64,000 bases of DNA, taken from contig NZ_CP035503.1 in the NCBI RefSeq assembly GCF_006970865.1, forward strand, positions 1,129,001-1,193,000, written 5' to 3'. Origin of the DNA: Rhodoferax sediminis. GTDB lineage: Bacteria; Pseudomonadota; Gammaproteobacteria; Burkholderiales; Burkholderiaceae_C. Shown piece by piece: positions 7,778 through 16,365 of this stretch (its first letter is position 1; each line of letters starts with the position of its first letter). The notes below the pieces were generated by a model, which was not told the DNA's origin, did not search any database, and saw only the letters and a program-made list of their open reading frames with translations. Position numbers and translations under genes: made by a program.

Positions 7778-8782
7778 ATGACCACACTGGTTCGCGCTGC
7801 GGCGCTCACCAATTTTTTCGAGGTGGCCCGCGATCTGGGGTACAACCCGCAAGACGCTCTGCGCCGGGCGGGCCTCAACCGTGCACTACTGGAAAATCCG
7901 GAACAGCGCATCCCGGTCGAAGCAGCGGTGGCGCTACTCGAGGACGTAGCCCGGTCCTCGGGGTGCCTGACCTTTGGCCTGCGCATGGCGGAGTCGCGCC
8001 AGCTATCGAACTTCGGCGTCGTGAGCTTGCTGATCAGCCACCAGGCCACGCTGCGCGATGTGTTGACCACCACCATGCAGTACCGCCACTTGCTCAACGA
8101 ATCGTTGGCGATGCAGGTCGAAGATGCCGGCAGGATGGTCATTGTGCGCGAGGAAATCGTATCTGAGGCCCCGGCCCGGCAGTCGATCGAACTCGCTATC
8201 GGCGTGCTGTTCCGCATGTGTGCGGCACTGCTGGGGCCACGCTGGCGGCCCTACAGTGTCAACTTCAGCCATGACGCGCCACCGGAGTTGAGCCTGCACC
8301 GGCGCCTGTTCACCTGTCGGCTCGAATTTGGCAGCGAATTCAATGGCATCGTGCTCGCGGCCGCCGATCTGGATGCCCCCAACCCCTCGGCCGACCCGGC
8401 CATGGCGCGCTATGCGCAGCGCTTCGTCGAGTCCCTGCCACGCGTTAACGAGCCGTCCGTCGTGCTGGAAGTACGCAAGGCGATTTACCTCATGTTGCCG
8501 TCGGGCCGCGCCACCATCGACTATGTTGCTCAAGGCTTGGGACTGAGCGTGCGCACGCTGCAGCGCCAGCTCGACGAGGCGGGCGCGAGCTTCACCGAGC
8601 TGCTCGACGAGGTGCGGTGCGAACTGGCGCAGCGCTACATGGACAACCCCCAGTACAACCTGGCACGCGTCTCCGAACTGCTGGGCTACAGTACCCCCAG
8701 TTCCTTCACGCGCTGGTTCGCGGCCCAATTCGGCGCCGCCCCTGCGGCCTGGCGCGCGCGGCGCAAGCGCCCGGCGCCTTGA
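7778..8782 (+). CDS. AraC-family transcriptional regulator with Arabinose_bd-like N-domain (R1)
   Basis: 334 residues. The N-terminal half (VRAAALTNFFEVARDLGYNP onward) is the ligand-sensing domain of OruR/ArgR-like AraC proteins. The C-terminal quarter carries two helix-turn-helix units (IDYVAQGLGLSVRTLQRQL and ARVSELLGYSTPSSFTRWF). The open frame extends to GTG 7679, but homologous N-termini in this window begin at the equivalent of MTTLVRAA, so I chose ATG 7778. No strong Shine-Dalgarno is seen there. It is divergent from the MDR-TauD-BKACE run and is its likely activator, sensing a pathway compound. Confidence 0.82.
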   Translation: MTTLVRAAALTNFFEVARDLGYNPQDALRRAGLNRALLENPEQRIPVEAAVALLEDVARSSGCLTFGLRMAESRQLSNFGVVSLLISHQATLRDVLTTTMQYRHLLNESLAMQVEDAGRMVIVREEIVSEAPARQSIELAIGVLFRMCAALLGPRWRPYSVNFSHDAPPELSLHRRLFTCRLEFGSEFNGIVLAAADLDAPNPSADPAMARYAQRFVESLPRVNEPSVVLEVRKAIYLMLPSGRATIDYVAQGLGLSVRTLQRQLDEAGASFTELLDEVRCELAQRYMDNPQYNLARVSELLGYSTPSSFTRWFAAQFGAAPAAWRARRKRPAP

Positions 8783-8791
8783 GCGCCAGCC

Positions 8792-9799
8792 TCAGGGTGG
8801 CGGCAGCTGCGGTAAACGACGCGACTGTGTGACGCTGCGGCCGAAGGCAGACCGGAACCAATGACTAAAGGCACTGGGCGCCGAAAAGCCCAGCAGGGCG
8901 GCCACCGCGCTCAGGGGCAGGTCGCTGTCGCGCAGATGGCGCAGCACCAACTCCGAGCGCACCTCGTCGAGCAGTTCGGAAAAGGTTGTCCCCTCCGCGG
9001 CCAGGTGGCGGTGAATGGTGCGGCGGTCTACTTTCAGCTGCAGGGCAACCTGCTGCGCCGTGCAGCGCCCGTTCGGCAGCAGTGCCGCGATCAGTTGCCG
9101 CACCGTGTCACGCGCGCCCAGGCTGTGGCGCGACAAGGCGCGATCCAGGTGGTCGCGGGCGAACCGCGAGACGCTGGTATCGGCCTGCGCGTGCCGAGCC
9201 TGGAGGTCCGCCGCCGCGCACACCAAGCCATTGAACTCCTGGTTGAAGTCCACTCGCGCGCCGAAAAATGCACGGTGCCCCGCCAAGTCACACGGCGCAC
9301 GGTGAACAAAACACACGCGCAAGGGCCGCCACTGGGGCCCGACCAGCTCGCGCACGATGCGAAACATCACCCCCACGGCCAGCTCCATGGGCTGACGCAT
9401 GGACAGCGACTGCGAGCCCAGCATCTCCTCCCGTATCGTCACCGTACCGGCCGCATCCTCGATCCGCACGATCAAGGACGCGTTGAGCAAGCGCAGATAG
9501 CGACACAGTGTGTCCAGAGCCTGCCGGGGTGTGGGCTCTGCCTTAAGCACCAGGCTGATAGGGCCGAGGTTGGACAAGGTGCGCCGCGCCGCCAGGCGCA
9601 GGGCAAAGTCCTCCACGCCGGTCGCGTGCGCGCTGTTTTCCAGCAACTCCCGCACCGACTCCGTCGACACCAGGGTTTCGGGGTCATCCAGGCAGCGTGG
9701 CGACAGGCCAACCTGCCTCATCATGCTGTGAAAATCCAGGCTCAGCGACTGAGCCAAATCGATATAGTCGCTGAGGCTGGCACTGCGAAGAGGACTCAT
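8792..9799 (-). CDS. AraC-family transcriptional regulator (R2)
   Basis: 335 residues with the same layout as R1: a start of the LRSASLSDYIDLAQSLSLD type, a long sensor domain, then the DNA-binding region with VALQLKVDRRTIHRHL and AVAALLGFSAPSAFSHWF. The open frame runs on to 9853, but ATG 9799 aligns with the starts of R1 and R3. It converges with R1 (10-base gap) and is divergent from the porin gene, which suggests control of porin expression. Paired repeats at 9805-9848, next to its own start, suggest autoregulation or joint control. Confidence 0.82.
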   Translation of the reverse strand: MSPLRSASLSDYIDLAQSLSLDFHSMMRQVGLSPRCLDDPETLVSTESVRELLENSAHATGVEDFALRLAARRTLSNLGPISLVLKAEPTPRQALDTLCRYLRLLNASLIVRIEDAAGTVTIREEMLGSQSLSMRQPMELAVGVMFRIVRELVGPQWRPLRVCFVHRAPCDLAGHRAFFGARVDFNQEFNGLVCAAADLQARHAQADTSVSRFARDHLDRALSRHSLGARDTVRQLIAALLPNGRCTAQQVALQLKVDRRTIHRHLAAEGTTFSELLDEVRSELVLRHLRDSDLPLSAVAALLGFSAPSAFSHWFRSAFGRSVTQSRRLPQLPPP

Positions 9800-9804
9800 T
9801 AGGG

Positions 9805-9848
9805 TTGTCACCAGCTTGTCCCAATTTAGACAATCAATGTCCCAAATT
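9805..9848. promoter_or_regulatory. Phased TGTC repeats, candidate operator of R2
   Basis: TGTCCCAATT (9817-9826) and TGTCCCAAATT (9838-9848) form a direct repeat spaced exactly 21 bp. A further TTGTC at 9805 lies 11 bp before the first, and a GACAA at 9829-9833 lies between them in inverse orientation. Regular 10-11 bp phasing is expected of an AraC-family site. It abuts the R2 start and lies in the shared 152-base region with the porin gene. Confidence 0.5.
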
Positions 9849-9896
9849 ATCAAGCAAATACGTCTATCTGTTTCTACTATCTGCGCCGCGACCTAA

Positions 9897-9926
9897 TTGC
9901 GACACTGCATACTTTTGTTCAATAAT
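9897..9926 (+). promoter_or_regulatory. Candidate sigma-70 promoter of the porin gene
   Basis: TTGCGA at 9897-9902 and AATAAT at 9921-9926 are separated by 18 bases. They match the -35 and -10 consensus at four and five of six positions. The -10 lies 25 bases before the porin ATG, leaving a short leader. Assigned by eye only. Confidence 0.35.
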
Positions 9927-9951
9927 TTTCTGAAACCCTTAGAGACTCACA

Positions 9952-11067
9952 ATGAAAAAATCCCTAGTTGCTCTGGCTGCCCTCGCTCTTGTCGGTGCGG
10001 CCTCTGCCCAATCCTCAGTGATGCTGTACGGTGTTCTGGACGCAGACATCGCCCACTTCAGTCAAGGCGGTCTCAGCAAAACGATGTTGACCAGCAGCGG
10101 CAACTCTGGAAGCCTGCTCGGTTTCCGTGGCACGGAAGACCTGGGCGGCGGCTTGTCGGCCAATTTCTGGCTGGAAAGTACCTTACTCAGCGACACTGGC
10201 AGCGGTCTTGGTGGAGGGTTGACCTTCAATCGTCGCTCGACTGTCAGCTTGGCCAGTGATTTTGGTGAAATTCGCCTGGGTCGTGACTACACCCCGTCGT
10301 TCGTCAACCACTACGTGTTCGATCCGTTCCTCCTGAGCGGGCCTGGTGCCGGGAGCAACATTACCCTGGGCGGTGGCGCCAATGGTGTGGCTGGCGGCAA
10401 TGCAGCTACCGCGGTCCGTGCCAACAACTCCATCCAGTATCTGTGGGGCTTTAACCCCAATGCCATTGCCGCCATTGGCAGCGGTGTGTACGCGCAACTG
10501 ATGTACGCTTTCCCCGAGAACGTCAGTGGTACGCCAGCTCTCGGCCAATACACCGGCGGACGCCTTGGCTATGCCAATGGCCCGGTGAACGCGGCGATTT
10601 CCTATGCGCAGTCCAAAGGTACGCCCTATGCTGCCGATGTTGGGCGAGGTTACAGCACCTACAAGGAATTCAACCTGGCAGGGTCGTACAGATTCGGCTT
10701 GGGTCAGCTAATGGCCCACGTGGGCACGAACAACTCCGACGCCGCTGGCACCAAATACACTCATTGGGGGCTGGGTGCCACCATCAACGCCGGTCCCGGC
10801 TACATCCCGATCGCCTTCAACTCCATCAAGCAAAACAACGCAACCAGCGATGGTGCCGACCAGATTGCAGTGGGCTACGTGTACGCCCTGTCCAAGCGTA
10901 CCGTCCTGTACGGGACGCTTGCTCACATCCATAACAAGAACAATGGCACCTACACCTTCTCGGGCTCTAACGGTGGCAACAACCCCGGCTTGCAGACAGC
11001 GTTTGGTGGCGGCATGTCGTTCGGTAACGGCACCGGCTACGCCGTTGGTCTGCGGACCAGTTTCTAG
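9952..11067 (+). CDS. Gram-negative trimeric porin (Omp32/OmpC type)
   Basis: 371 residues with a classical signal peptide (MKKSLVALAALALVGAASAQ), then SSVMLYGVLDADI, the usual first strand of beta-proteobacterial general porins. Features of the family are the FRGTEDLGGGLSANFWLE segment, the GEIRLGRDYTPSF segment and a terminal phenylalanine (GLRTSF) needed for outer-membrane insertion. It forms a diffusion channel for small solutes. It stands between R2 (divergent) and R3 (convergent), so it probably serves uptake of the catabolic substrate. Confidence 0.93.
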   Translation: MKKSLVALAALALVGAASAQSSVMLYGVLDADIAHFSQGGLSKTMLTSSGNSGSLLGFRGTEDLGGGLSANFWLESTLLSDTGSGLGGGLTFNRRSTVSLASDFGEIRLGRDYTPSFVNHYVFDPFLLSGPGAGSNITLGGGANGVAGGNAATAVRANNSIQYLWGFNPNAIAAIGSGVYAQLMYAFPENVSGTPALGQYTGGRLGYANGPVNAAISYAQSKGTPYAADVGRGYSTYKEFNLAGSYRFGLGQLMAHVGTNNSDAAGTKYTHWGLGATINAGPGYIPIAFNSIKQNNATSDGADQIAVGYVYALSKRTVLYGTLAHIHNKNNGTYTFSGSNGGNNPGLQTAFGGGMSFGNGTGYAVGLRTSF

Positions 11068-11146
11068 CCGGACGCTGGAGCCGCACCAGACAATCGGTGC
11101 GAGCTGGATCGGTCGCCCGCGGCGACACACCTGGCGTCGTCAAGCG

Positions 11147-12187
11147 TTACTTTTTCGCTCGCGGGGGTGCTGGCCGGCGGCGCGCGGCGCCGCGTGCGGC
11201 CCGGCTCTCCTTGGCGCTGCAACCGAATTGCGCGTGGTACCAGCGTGAGAGGCCGCTCGGCGCGGAAAAGCCGAGCAGGGTCGCCACCTCGGTCAACGGA
11301 CGATCGCTCTCGACGACATGACGCACGGCGAGTTCCTTGCGGATGTCGTTCACCATCGACGAAAAGCTTTCCCCTTGTTCCGCCAGCCGGCGCTGGACCG
11401 TGCGGCACACCACGCCCAGATGCTCGGCCATCTGTTCGATGCTGCAGCGCCCACTGGGCAGCAGCAGCAAGATCGCGCGCCGCACGTCCTCGAGCATTGT
11501 CGCCCCTTGCAGCTTGGCCGACGCGTCCAGCAACTGCTGCGCGTAGCGCGCCATCGCCGGATCGGCCGACGGGTTGGGCGCATCGAGATCGGCTTTCGCG
11601 CAGATGATGCAGTTGCAGTCGTAGTCGAACTCCACGCAGCGGCCGAACAGCCGCAGATGCGCACTGACGTCGCGCGGCGCCGGATGCTCGAAGCACACGC
11701 GCCGCGGCTGCCAGTTGGCTCCGAGGAACTGGCGCATCAACCGCAGCATCACCCCAAGCGCCAGCTCGATCCTTTGGCGCGTGGGCTGCTGCGCGTTGCC
11801 AGCCATTAAGTCCTCGCGGATAACAACCAGTCCGGCGGCCTCCTCGATCATCAGCGACAGCGAACCATTGAGCAGCACCTGATAGCGCATCAGCACATCA
11901 AGCGAGTCGCGCAACGTCGCCTGGTCGCGGATCAGCATTCCCACCGCTCCAAGGTTGGACAGCAGGCGCGACTCGGCCATGCACAGTCCGAAACTCTCGT
12001 TGCCGGATGTGGTTGCCGATGCCTGGAGCAGTTGCCCGACACGCTCGACCGGAATCATGAGGTCCGGTTCGCGCAATACGCTCGGACTTAACCCCGCGTC
12101 AAAGAGCATCCGCATCGGGTCCAGTCCGGCGGCACGAGCGACCTCGCTGTAGTTGGTGAGGCTTGCGGCGCGGACAAGTGACGACAT
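11147..12187 (-). CDS. AraC-family transcriptional regulator (R3)
   Basis: 346 residues. The N-terminal SSLVRAASLTNYSEVARAAGLDP closely follows R1 and marks the sensor domain; the C-terminus has AEHLGVVCRTVQRRL and ATLLGFSAPSGLSRWYH, the paired AraC helix-turn-helix motifs. I start at ATG 12187 by alignment with R1; the open frame reaches 12313. The C-terminal tail is unusually rich in Ala and Arg. It is divergent from the hydrolase gene at 12312, so it likely controls the hydrolase-MFS-TauD-BKACE-CoA-transferase series. Confidence 0.82.
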   Translation of the reverse strand: MSSLVRAASLTNYSEVARAAGLDPMRMLFDAGLSPSVLREPDLMIPVERVGQLLQASATTSGNESFGLCMAESRLLSNLGAVGMLIRDQATLRDSLDVLMRYQVLLNGSLSLMIEEAAGLVVIREDLMAGNAQQPTRQRIELALGVMLRLMRQFLGANWQPRRVCFEHPAPRDVSAHLRLFGRCVEFDYDCNCIICAKADLDAPNPSADPAMARYAQQLLDASAKLQGATMLEDVRRAILLLLPSGRCSIEQMAEHLGVVCRTVQRRLAEQGESFSSMVNDIRKELAVRHVVESDRPLTEVATLLGFSAPSGLSRWYHAQFGCSAKESRAARGAARRRPAPPRAKK

Positions 12188-12244
12188 CGGGAAACCGAGT
12201 AGAAGATTGGCACCAAATGATAAATACCTGTCATGCATTGTCAA

Positions 12245-12259
12245 GCGGACAAAGTCCGC
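12245..12259. promoter_or_regulatory. Perfect GCGGAC/GTCCGC inverted repeat in a divergent promoter region
   Basis: GCGGAC, three A residues, then GTCCGC form a perfect palindrome in the 124-base gap between R3 (start 12187) and the hydrolase gene (start 12312). Two TGTCA words lie just before it (12229 and 12239, 10 bp apart). It could be an operator; no poly-T follows, so a terminator is unlikely. Confidence 0.35.
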
Positions 12260-12311
12260 CGAACCCACACTCAGAGCATCGACTGGCGATTCGACAATAC
12301 ATGAGATCAAC

Positions 12312-12881
12312 ATGAAATCAACGGCCCCAACCGTCCTTATCGTTCCCGGCCTGCGCGATCATGTAAGCGAGCATTGGCAGACCCTGCTGGCGGCGCGCTT
12401 GGCCCAAGTGCGTACGGTCCCGCCCATGGGCCGTGAGGATCTCAACTGCGCCGACCGCGTCAAGGCCATCGAGCGCGAAATTGCTGCCATCAAGGGGCTC
12501 GTCGTGATTGTTGCGCACAGCGGGGGCTGCGTCATGGTGGCGCATTGGGCCAGGACCACGCGCCATGCGGATGCGGTGCGTGGCGCCCTGCTGGCCACAC
12601 CCCCCGATTTCGACAGCCCCATGCCGGCCGGCTACCCGAGCCTGGACGCCTTGCAGGCGGGCGGCTGGCTGCCCGTGCCGCGCGAGCGCCTGCCGTTTCG
12701 CAGCCTGGTGGCGATGAGCCGCAACGACCCACTCGGAGCGTATGAGCGCGTGGGCGAGCTGGCCCAGGCCTGGGGTAGCGAGACGGTGGACCTTGGCAAC
12801 GTCGGGCACCTCAACCCCGCATCCGGTTTTGGCGAGTGGCCCATGGCCGAGGTCTTGATACAACGGTTGACCACCGAGTAA
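12312..12881 (+). CDS. RBBP9/YdeN-family serine hydrolase
   Basis: 189 residues of the small alpha/beta-hydrolase group related to RBBP9. The nucleophile is in VIVAHSGG (Ser70), the acid in MSRNDPLG (Asp139) and the histidine in VGHLNPASGFGEW (His166), the hallmark end of this family. The long open frame starts at 12153 but overlaps the R3 promoter region; ATG 12312 fits the family length. It is the first gene of the plus-strand locus B, 34 bases before the MFS gene. A 3' remnant of a sister copy lies at 4578-4657. The substrate is unknown. Confidence 0.82.
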   Translation: MKSTAPTVLIVPGLRDHVSEHWQTLLAARLAQVRTVPPMGREDLNCADRVKAIEREIAAIKGLVVIVAHSGGCVMVAHWARTTRHADAVRGALLATPPDFDSPMPAGYPSLDALQAGGWLPVPRERLPFRSLVAMSRNDPLGAYERVGELAQAWGSETVDLGNVGHLNPASGFGEWPMAEVLIQRLTTE

Positions 12882-12915
12882 TTTATCGGTATTTAATAAA
12901 TATTAGGAGACAAGC

Positions 12916-14292
12916 ATGAATGTGATACCCGACAGTCCCAGGGCCGGCAACGACGACGACTACCTTATAAGCAAGCGGCAAGCCTGGTTTGCCTTTGCCA
13001 TGACCTTCGGGCTCATGCTGTTCGATTACATCGACCGGCAGGTGATCGTCTCGCTGTTTCCCCACATCAAGAGCGAATGGCATCTGAGCGACAAACAGCT
13101 GGGTTCCCTGGTGTCCATCATTTCCATCGTGGTGGGGGTGGGCGGAATCCCGGTGGCGCTGCTGGCAGACCGCATCAGTCGTGTGAAGAGCATCGTTGTC
13201 ATGTCCACCATATGGAGCCTGGCCACCATCTCGTGCATGTTCACGGCCAATTTCGGCCAGTTGTTTGCGGCGCGTGCCGTGGTGGGGGCCGGTGAAACCG
13301 GTTATGGCTCGGTGGGGGCTGCGCTGATCGCGACACTGTTTCCCAAACGCTTGCGCAGTACCGTGCTCGGTGCCTTCTTCGCTGCCGCATCGCTGGGCGC
13401 GGTACTGGGCGTGGTGCTGGGGGGCGTGATCGCGGCCCAGTGGGGCTGGAAGGCCGCCTTCGGCGTGGTCGGTGTGCCCGGACTTGTGCTGGCCCTGCTC
13501 TATCTGTTCGTGCGCGACTACAAGACCGTGGCTCTGACGCCAAAAGTGAGCCAAGTGAGCCTGGTGAGCCTGGTGAGCCAAGCGAGCCACCAGTCTCTGG
13601 GGGGAACTCTCAAGCATATCTTTGGCACGCTGGCGCGCACGCCCACGCTGTTGTGGGCCTGCCTCGCAGGGGCGATGCAACTGGTGACGATGTCGGCCGT
13701 CACGTCGTGGCTGCCCAGTTTCCTGAACCGCTTCCACAGCATGACCCCGGCGGCTGCAGGCAAGCAAACGGCGTTGGTGATATTGGTCAGCGCTGTTGGA
13801 GTCATCCTCTGGGGCATCGTGGTGGACCGCTTGGCACGTCGCACACCGCGCTACAAGCTACCCTTGCTGTCCGTGCTATGCGTGGTCACCTCAGTGATCT
13901 TCATGGAGGCGTTTGGTGGCAGCTACACGGGGGATGCACAGTTCAAGCTGATTGTTTTTGGTGGCTTCTTCATGACTTCCATCATGGGTGTGATCACCGG
14001 CATTGCCATGGACGTCATTCACCCGGGCATGCGCTCTACCGGCGCGGCCGTACTTGCCGTGATTCTGAATCTGTGTGGCCTGGCCGTGGGGCCGTTCCTG
14101 ACGGGTGTCTTGTCCGATCAATGGGGTTTGCAGCAGGCACTGACCGTCGTTCCATTGTTCAGCATATTGGCTGCCGCGCTTTTCATCATCGCAATGCGCA
14201 CTTATGACGCGGACGTGGCCCGGATCTCCGATGTGAAGCTGGATGTGGCGCCAGCCCTCACCGGCCACCTAAGCACCGACGCCGCAGCTTGA
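12916..14292 (+). CDS. MFS transporter, intact locus B copy
   Basis: 458 residues with about twelve hydrophobic segments. FDYIDRQVIVSLFPHIKSEW after the first helix and the LADRISRVKS loop between helices 2 and 3 mark the major facilitator superfamily, probably an organic-acid symporter of the inner membrane. The central cytoplasmic loop contains a five-unit 9-base tandem repeat (13546-13590) absent from the frameshifted paralogue at 2493-3835. The ribosome-binding site is TTAGGAGACAA. It lies between the hydrolase gene and the MDR remnant and is probably in one operon with TauD and BKACE. Confidence 0.88.
   Translation: MNVIPDSPRAGNDDDYLISKRQAWFAFAMTFGLMLFDYIDRQVIVSLFPHIKSEWHLSDKQLGSLVSIISIVVGVGGIPVALLADRISRVKSIVVMSTIWSLATISCMFTANFGQLFAARAVVGAGETGYGSVGAALIATLFPKRLRSTVLGAFFAAASLGAVLGVVLGGVIAAQWGWKAAFGVVGVPGLVLALLYLFVRDYKTVALTPKVSQVSLVSLVSQASHQSLGGTLKHIFGTLARTPTLLWACLAGAMQLVTMSAVTSWLPSFLNRFHSMTPAAAGKQTALVILVSAVGVILWGIVVDRLARRTPRYKLPLLSVLCVVTSVIFMEAFGGSYTGDAQFKLIVFGGFFMTSIMGVITGIAMDVIHPGMRSTGAAVLAVILNLCGLAVGPFLTGVLSDQWGLQQALTVVPLFSILAAALFIIAMRTYDADVARISDVKLDVAPALTGHLSTDAAA
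13546..13590 (+). repeat. Five 9-base tandem repeats inside the MFS gene
   Basis: Units GTGAGCCAA, GTGAGCCTG, GTGAGCCTG, GTGAGCCAA and GCGAGCCAC encode SQVSLVSLVSQASHQ in the loop between the two six-helix halves. The unit length is a multiple of three, so expansion keeps the frame. The paralogue at 2493-3835 has only a short QGQVAQ at this place. Confidence 0.85.
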
Positions 14293-14316
14293 TAGTGCTA
14301 TGCCTTACACGACGGC

Positions 14317-14376
14317 GTGCGAGCACACGGTGATCTTGAAGGCCGGAAAACAACCGGATCATCCATATTCGTTATT
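14317..14376 (+). pseudogene. 3' remnant of an MDR quinone oxidoreductase gene
   Basis: This stretch encodes DLEGRKTTGSSIFVI, the exact end of the MDR protein at 168-1148, with near-identical DNA (compare 1097-1145 with 14331-14376). The stop codon TGA has become TAC and the frame runs on into TauD. The rest of the gene is missing. The match is much closer to the locus 0 copy than to the locus A copy, so the fragment came from a locus 0-like sequence. Confidence 0.85.
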
Positions 14377-14391
14377 TACAAGGAGACCACC

Positions 14392-15234
14392 ATGCGAGTC
14401 GAACAACTGACCTGCTGCATCGGCGCCGAGATTTCGGGCGTCAACCTCGGTGATGCCGCGCGCGACGCGGACCTGTTCGCCGAAATCAAGGCGCTGCTGC
14501 TCAAGCACCGCGTGCTGTTCCTGCGCGACCAGGACATCAGCCGCGCCGAGCACGTGGCCTTTGCGCGCCGCTTTGGCGACCTGGAAGACCACCCCGTTGC
14601 CGGCAGCGACCCCGACCACCCGGGCCTGGTGCAGATCTACCGCAGCGACAAGCGCGAGAACTACGAGAACAACTACCACACCGATGGCATGTGGCGTTCC
14701 ACTCCGACCATGGGCTGCGTGCTGCGCAGCATCGAGGTGCCGCCCGTCGGCGGCGACACCATCTGGGTCAACATGGTGGAGGCCTACAAGAATCTGCCCG
14801 AAGACGTGAAGAAGCGCATCAACGGCCTGCGTGCCAAGAGCAGCATTGAGCACAGTTTTGGAGCCGTCATGCCGGAAGAAAACCGCCTGGCGCTTGGGAG
14901 AGACAATCCCATGGTGGAGCATCCGGTGGTGCGCACTCATCCTGAGACCGGCGAGAAGGTGCTGTACGTCAGCAGCTTCACGACGCACTTCTCCAACTAC
15001 CACACGCCCGAGAACGTGCGCTTCGGCCTCGACAAGACGCCCGGCGCCAGCCAACTGCTGAACTACCTGCTCAGCCAGGCCAGCATTCCCGAGTACCAGG
15101 TGCGCTTCCGCTGGAAGCCCAATAGCGTCGCGATCTGGGACAACCGCTCCACCCAGCATTACGCAGTGATGGACTACTGGCCCGCCCCGCGCAAGATGGA
15201 ACGCGCCGCGATCATCGGCGACAAGCCGTACTGA
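14392..15234 (+). CDS. TauD/TfdA-family 2-oxoglutarate-dependent dioxygenase, locus B copy
   Basis: 280 residues. Iron ligands are His96-Thr-Asp98 in NYHTDGMW and His256 in STQHYAVMDY; the RKMERA arginines near 267-271 would bind 2-oxoglutarate. It hydroxylates an unknown substrate with O2 and 2-oxoglutarate in the cytoplasm. AAGGAGACC before ATG 14392 fixes the start; the upstream open frame is the MDR remnant. It differs from the locus A copy mainly near residues 84-110, in the active-site lid region, so the two may differ in substrate. BKACE follows after 67 bases. Confidence 0.9.
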   Translation: MRVEQLTCCIGAEISGVNLGDAARDADLFAEIKALLLKHRVLFLRDQDISRAEHVAFARRFGDLEDHPVAGSDPDHPGLVQIYRSDKRENYENNYHTDGMWRSTPTMGCVLRSIEVPPVGGDTIWVNMVEAYKNLPEDVKKRINGLRAKSSIEHSFGAVMPEENRLALGRDNPMVEHPVVRTHPETGEKVLYVSSFTTHFSNYHTPENVRFGLDKTPGASQLLNYLLSQASIPEYQVRFRWKPNSVAIWDNRSTQHYAVMDYWPAPRKMERAAIIGDKPY

Positions 15235-15301
15235 GCGCCGGGCTCACCAAGCCCCTCCCTTGTTTCTTCCCTGATTCCCCATCTGTTGCTGGAGACATGC
15301 A

Positions 15302-16360
15302 ATGAATTTTCTTGACGGCCACCTATATCCTGAGAACCAGCAGCCCTTGATCATCACGGCCGCCCCCTATGCGCCGGGGTGGCTGCCCTCCGACTTTCCC
15401 GAAGACATCCCGGTCACCATGGAAGCGCAGATCCAGAAGGCGGTGGATTGCTACGACGCCGGCGCCACCGTGCTGCACCTGCATGTGCGCGAACTCGACG
15501 GCAAGGGCTCCAAGCGCCTGTCCAAGTTCAACGAGCTGATCGCCGGCGTACGCAAGGCCGTACCCGAGATGGTGATCCAGGTCGGCGGCTCCATCAGCTT
15601 TGCCCCGGAGAACGAAGGCGAAGCCGCCAAGTGGCTGAGCGACGACACCCGTCACATGCTGGCCGAGCTCGATCCCAAGCCCGATCAGGTCACGGTGACG
15701 GTGAACACCTCGCAGATGAACGTCACCGAGCAGGCGGAACTGGCGGATTTCAAGGGCACCTCGCGCGAGAACCCCGCCATCTTCAACGCCTACAAGGAAA
15801 TGACGGTGCCCGCGCAGCCCGGCTGGGTGGAAGAGCACATCCGCCGCCTCACCAAGGCCGGCATCCAGAGCGCCTTCCAGTGCTACAACATCAACAGCTT
15901 CGAGTCGGTGGAGCGCCTGATGCGCCGGGGCATCTACAAGGGCCCGCTGGTGATGAACTGGGTGGCGATTGGTGGCGGCATGGACAAGCCCAGCGTCTAC
16001 AGCCTGGCCAACTTCGTGCGCGACGCGCCCGATGGCGCGGTGCTGACGGTGGAAAGCCACGTGCGCAACGTGCTGCCGGTGAACATGATGGGTATCGCGA
16101 TGGGCTTGCATGTGCGCTGCGGCACCGAAGACGGCCTGTGGAACCAATCGCGCACCGCCAAGGCGAGCACCGTCTCGCAGATCGAGCAACTGGTGCGCAT
16201 CTCGCGCGAGTTCGGTCGCCCGATCGCCACCGCCCGCCAAGCGCGCGAGATCAGCAAGATTGGCGTGTTCTACGACACGGTGGAAGAAAGCCTGCAGGCC
16301 AACGGCTTTGCTCCCAACCGCAACGGCGGGAATCAGGGTTTCCTGCGCAAGGCCGCCTGA
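15302..16360 (+). CDS. Beta-keto acid cleavage enzyme (BKACE, DUF849), locus B copy
   Basis: 352 residues, colinear with 4671-5729. LHLHVREL supplies the zinc-binding histidines (His59, His61), and GLHVR-G-ED near residue 270 supplies the glutamate region. Expected chemistry is a beta-keto acid plus acetyl-CoA giving acetoacetate and a new acyl-CoA. TGGAGACATGCA precedes the ATG. Downstream, only 5 bases separate it from a class III CoA-transferase frame, which would fit transfer of CoA between product and substrate. That neighbour is interrupted, so the locus B pathway may be partly lost. Confidence 0.9.
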   Translation: MNFLDGHLYPENQQPLIITAAPYAPGWLPSDFPEDIPVTMEAQIQKAVDCYDAGATVLHLHVRELDGKGSKRLSKFNELIAGVRKAVPEMVIQVGGSISFAPENEGEAAKWLSDDTRHMLAELDPKPDQVTVTVNTSQMNVTEQAELADFKGTSRENPAIFNAYKEMTVPAQPGWVEEHIRRLTKAGIQSAFQCYNINSFESVERLMRRGIYKGPLVMNWVAIGGGMDKPSVYSLANFVRDAPDGAVLTVESHVRNVLPVNMMGIAMGLHVRCGTEDGLWNQSRTAKASTVSQIEQLVRISREFGRPIATARQAREISKIGVFYDTVEESLQANGFAPNRNGGNQGFLRKAA

Positions 16361-16365
16361 ATTTC

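Noticed and set aside
13546..13590. CRISPR-like array
   Set aside because: The 9-base units have no spacers and are part of a coding sequence.
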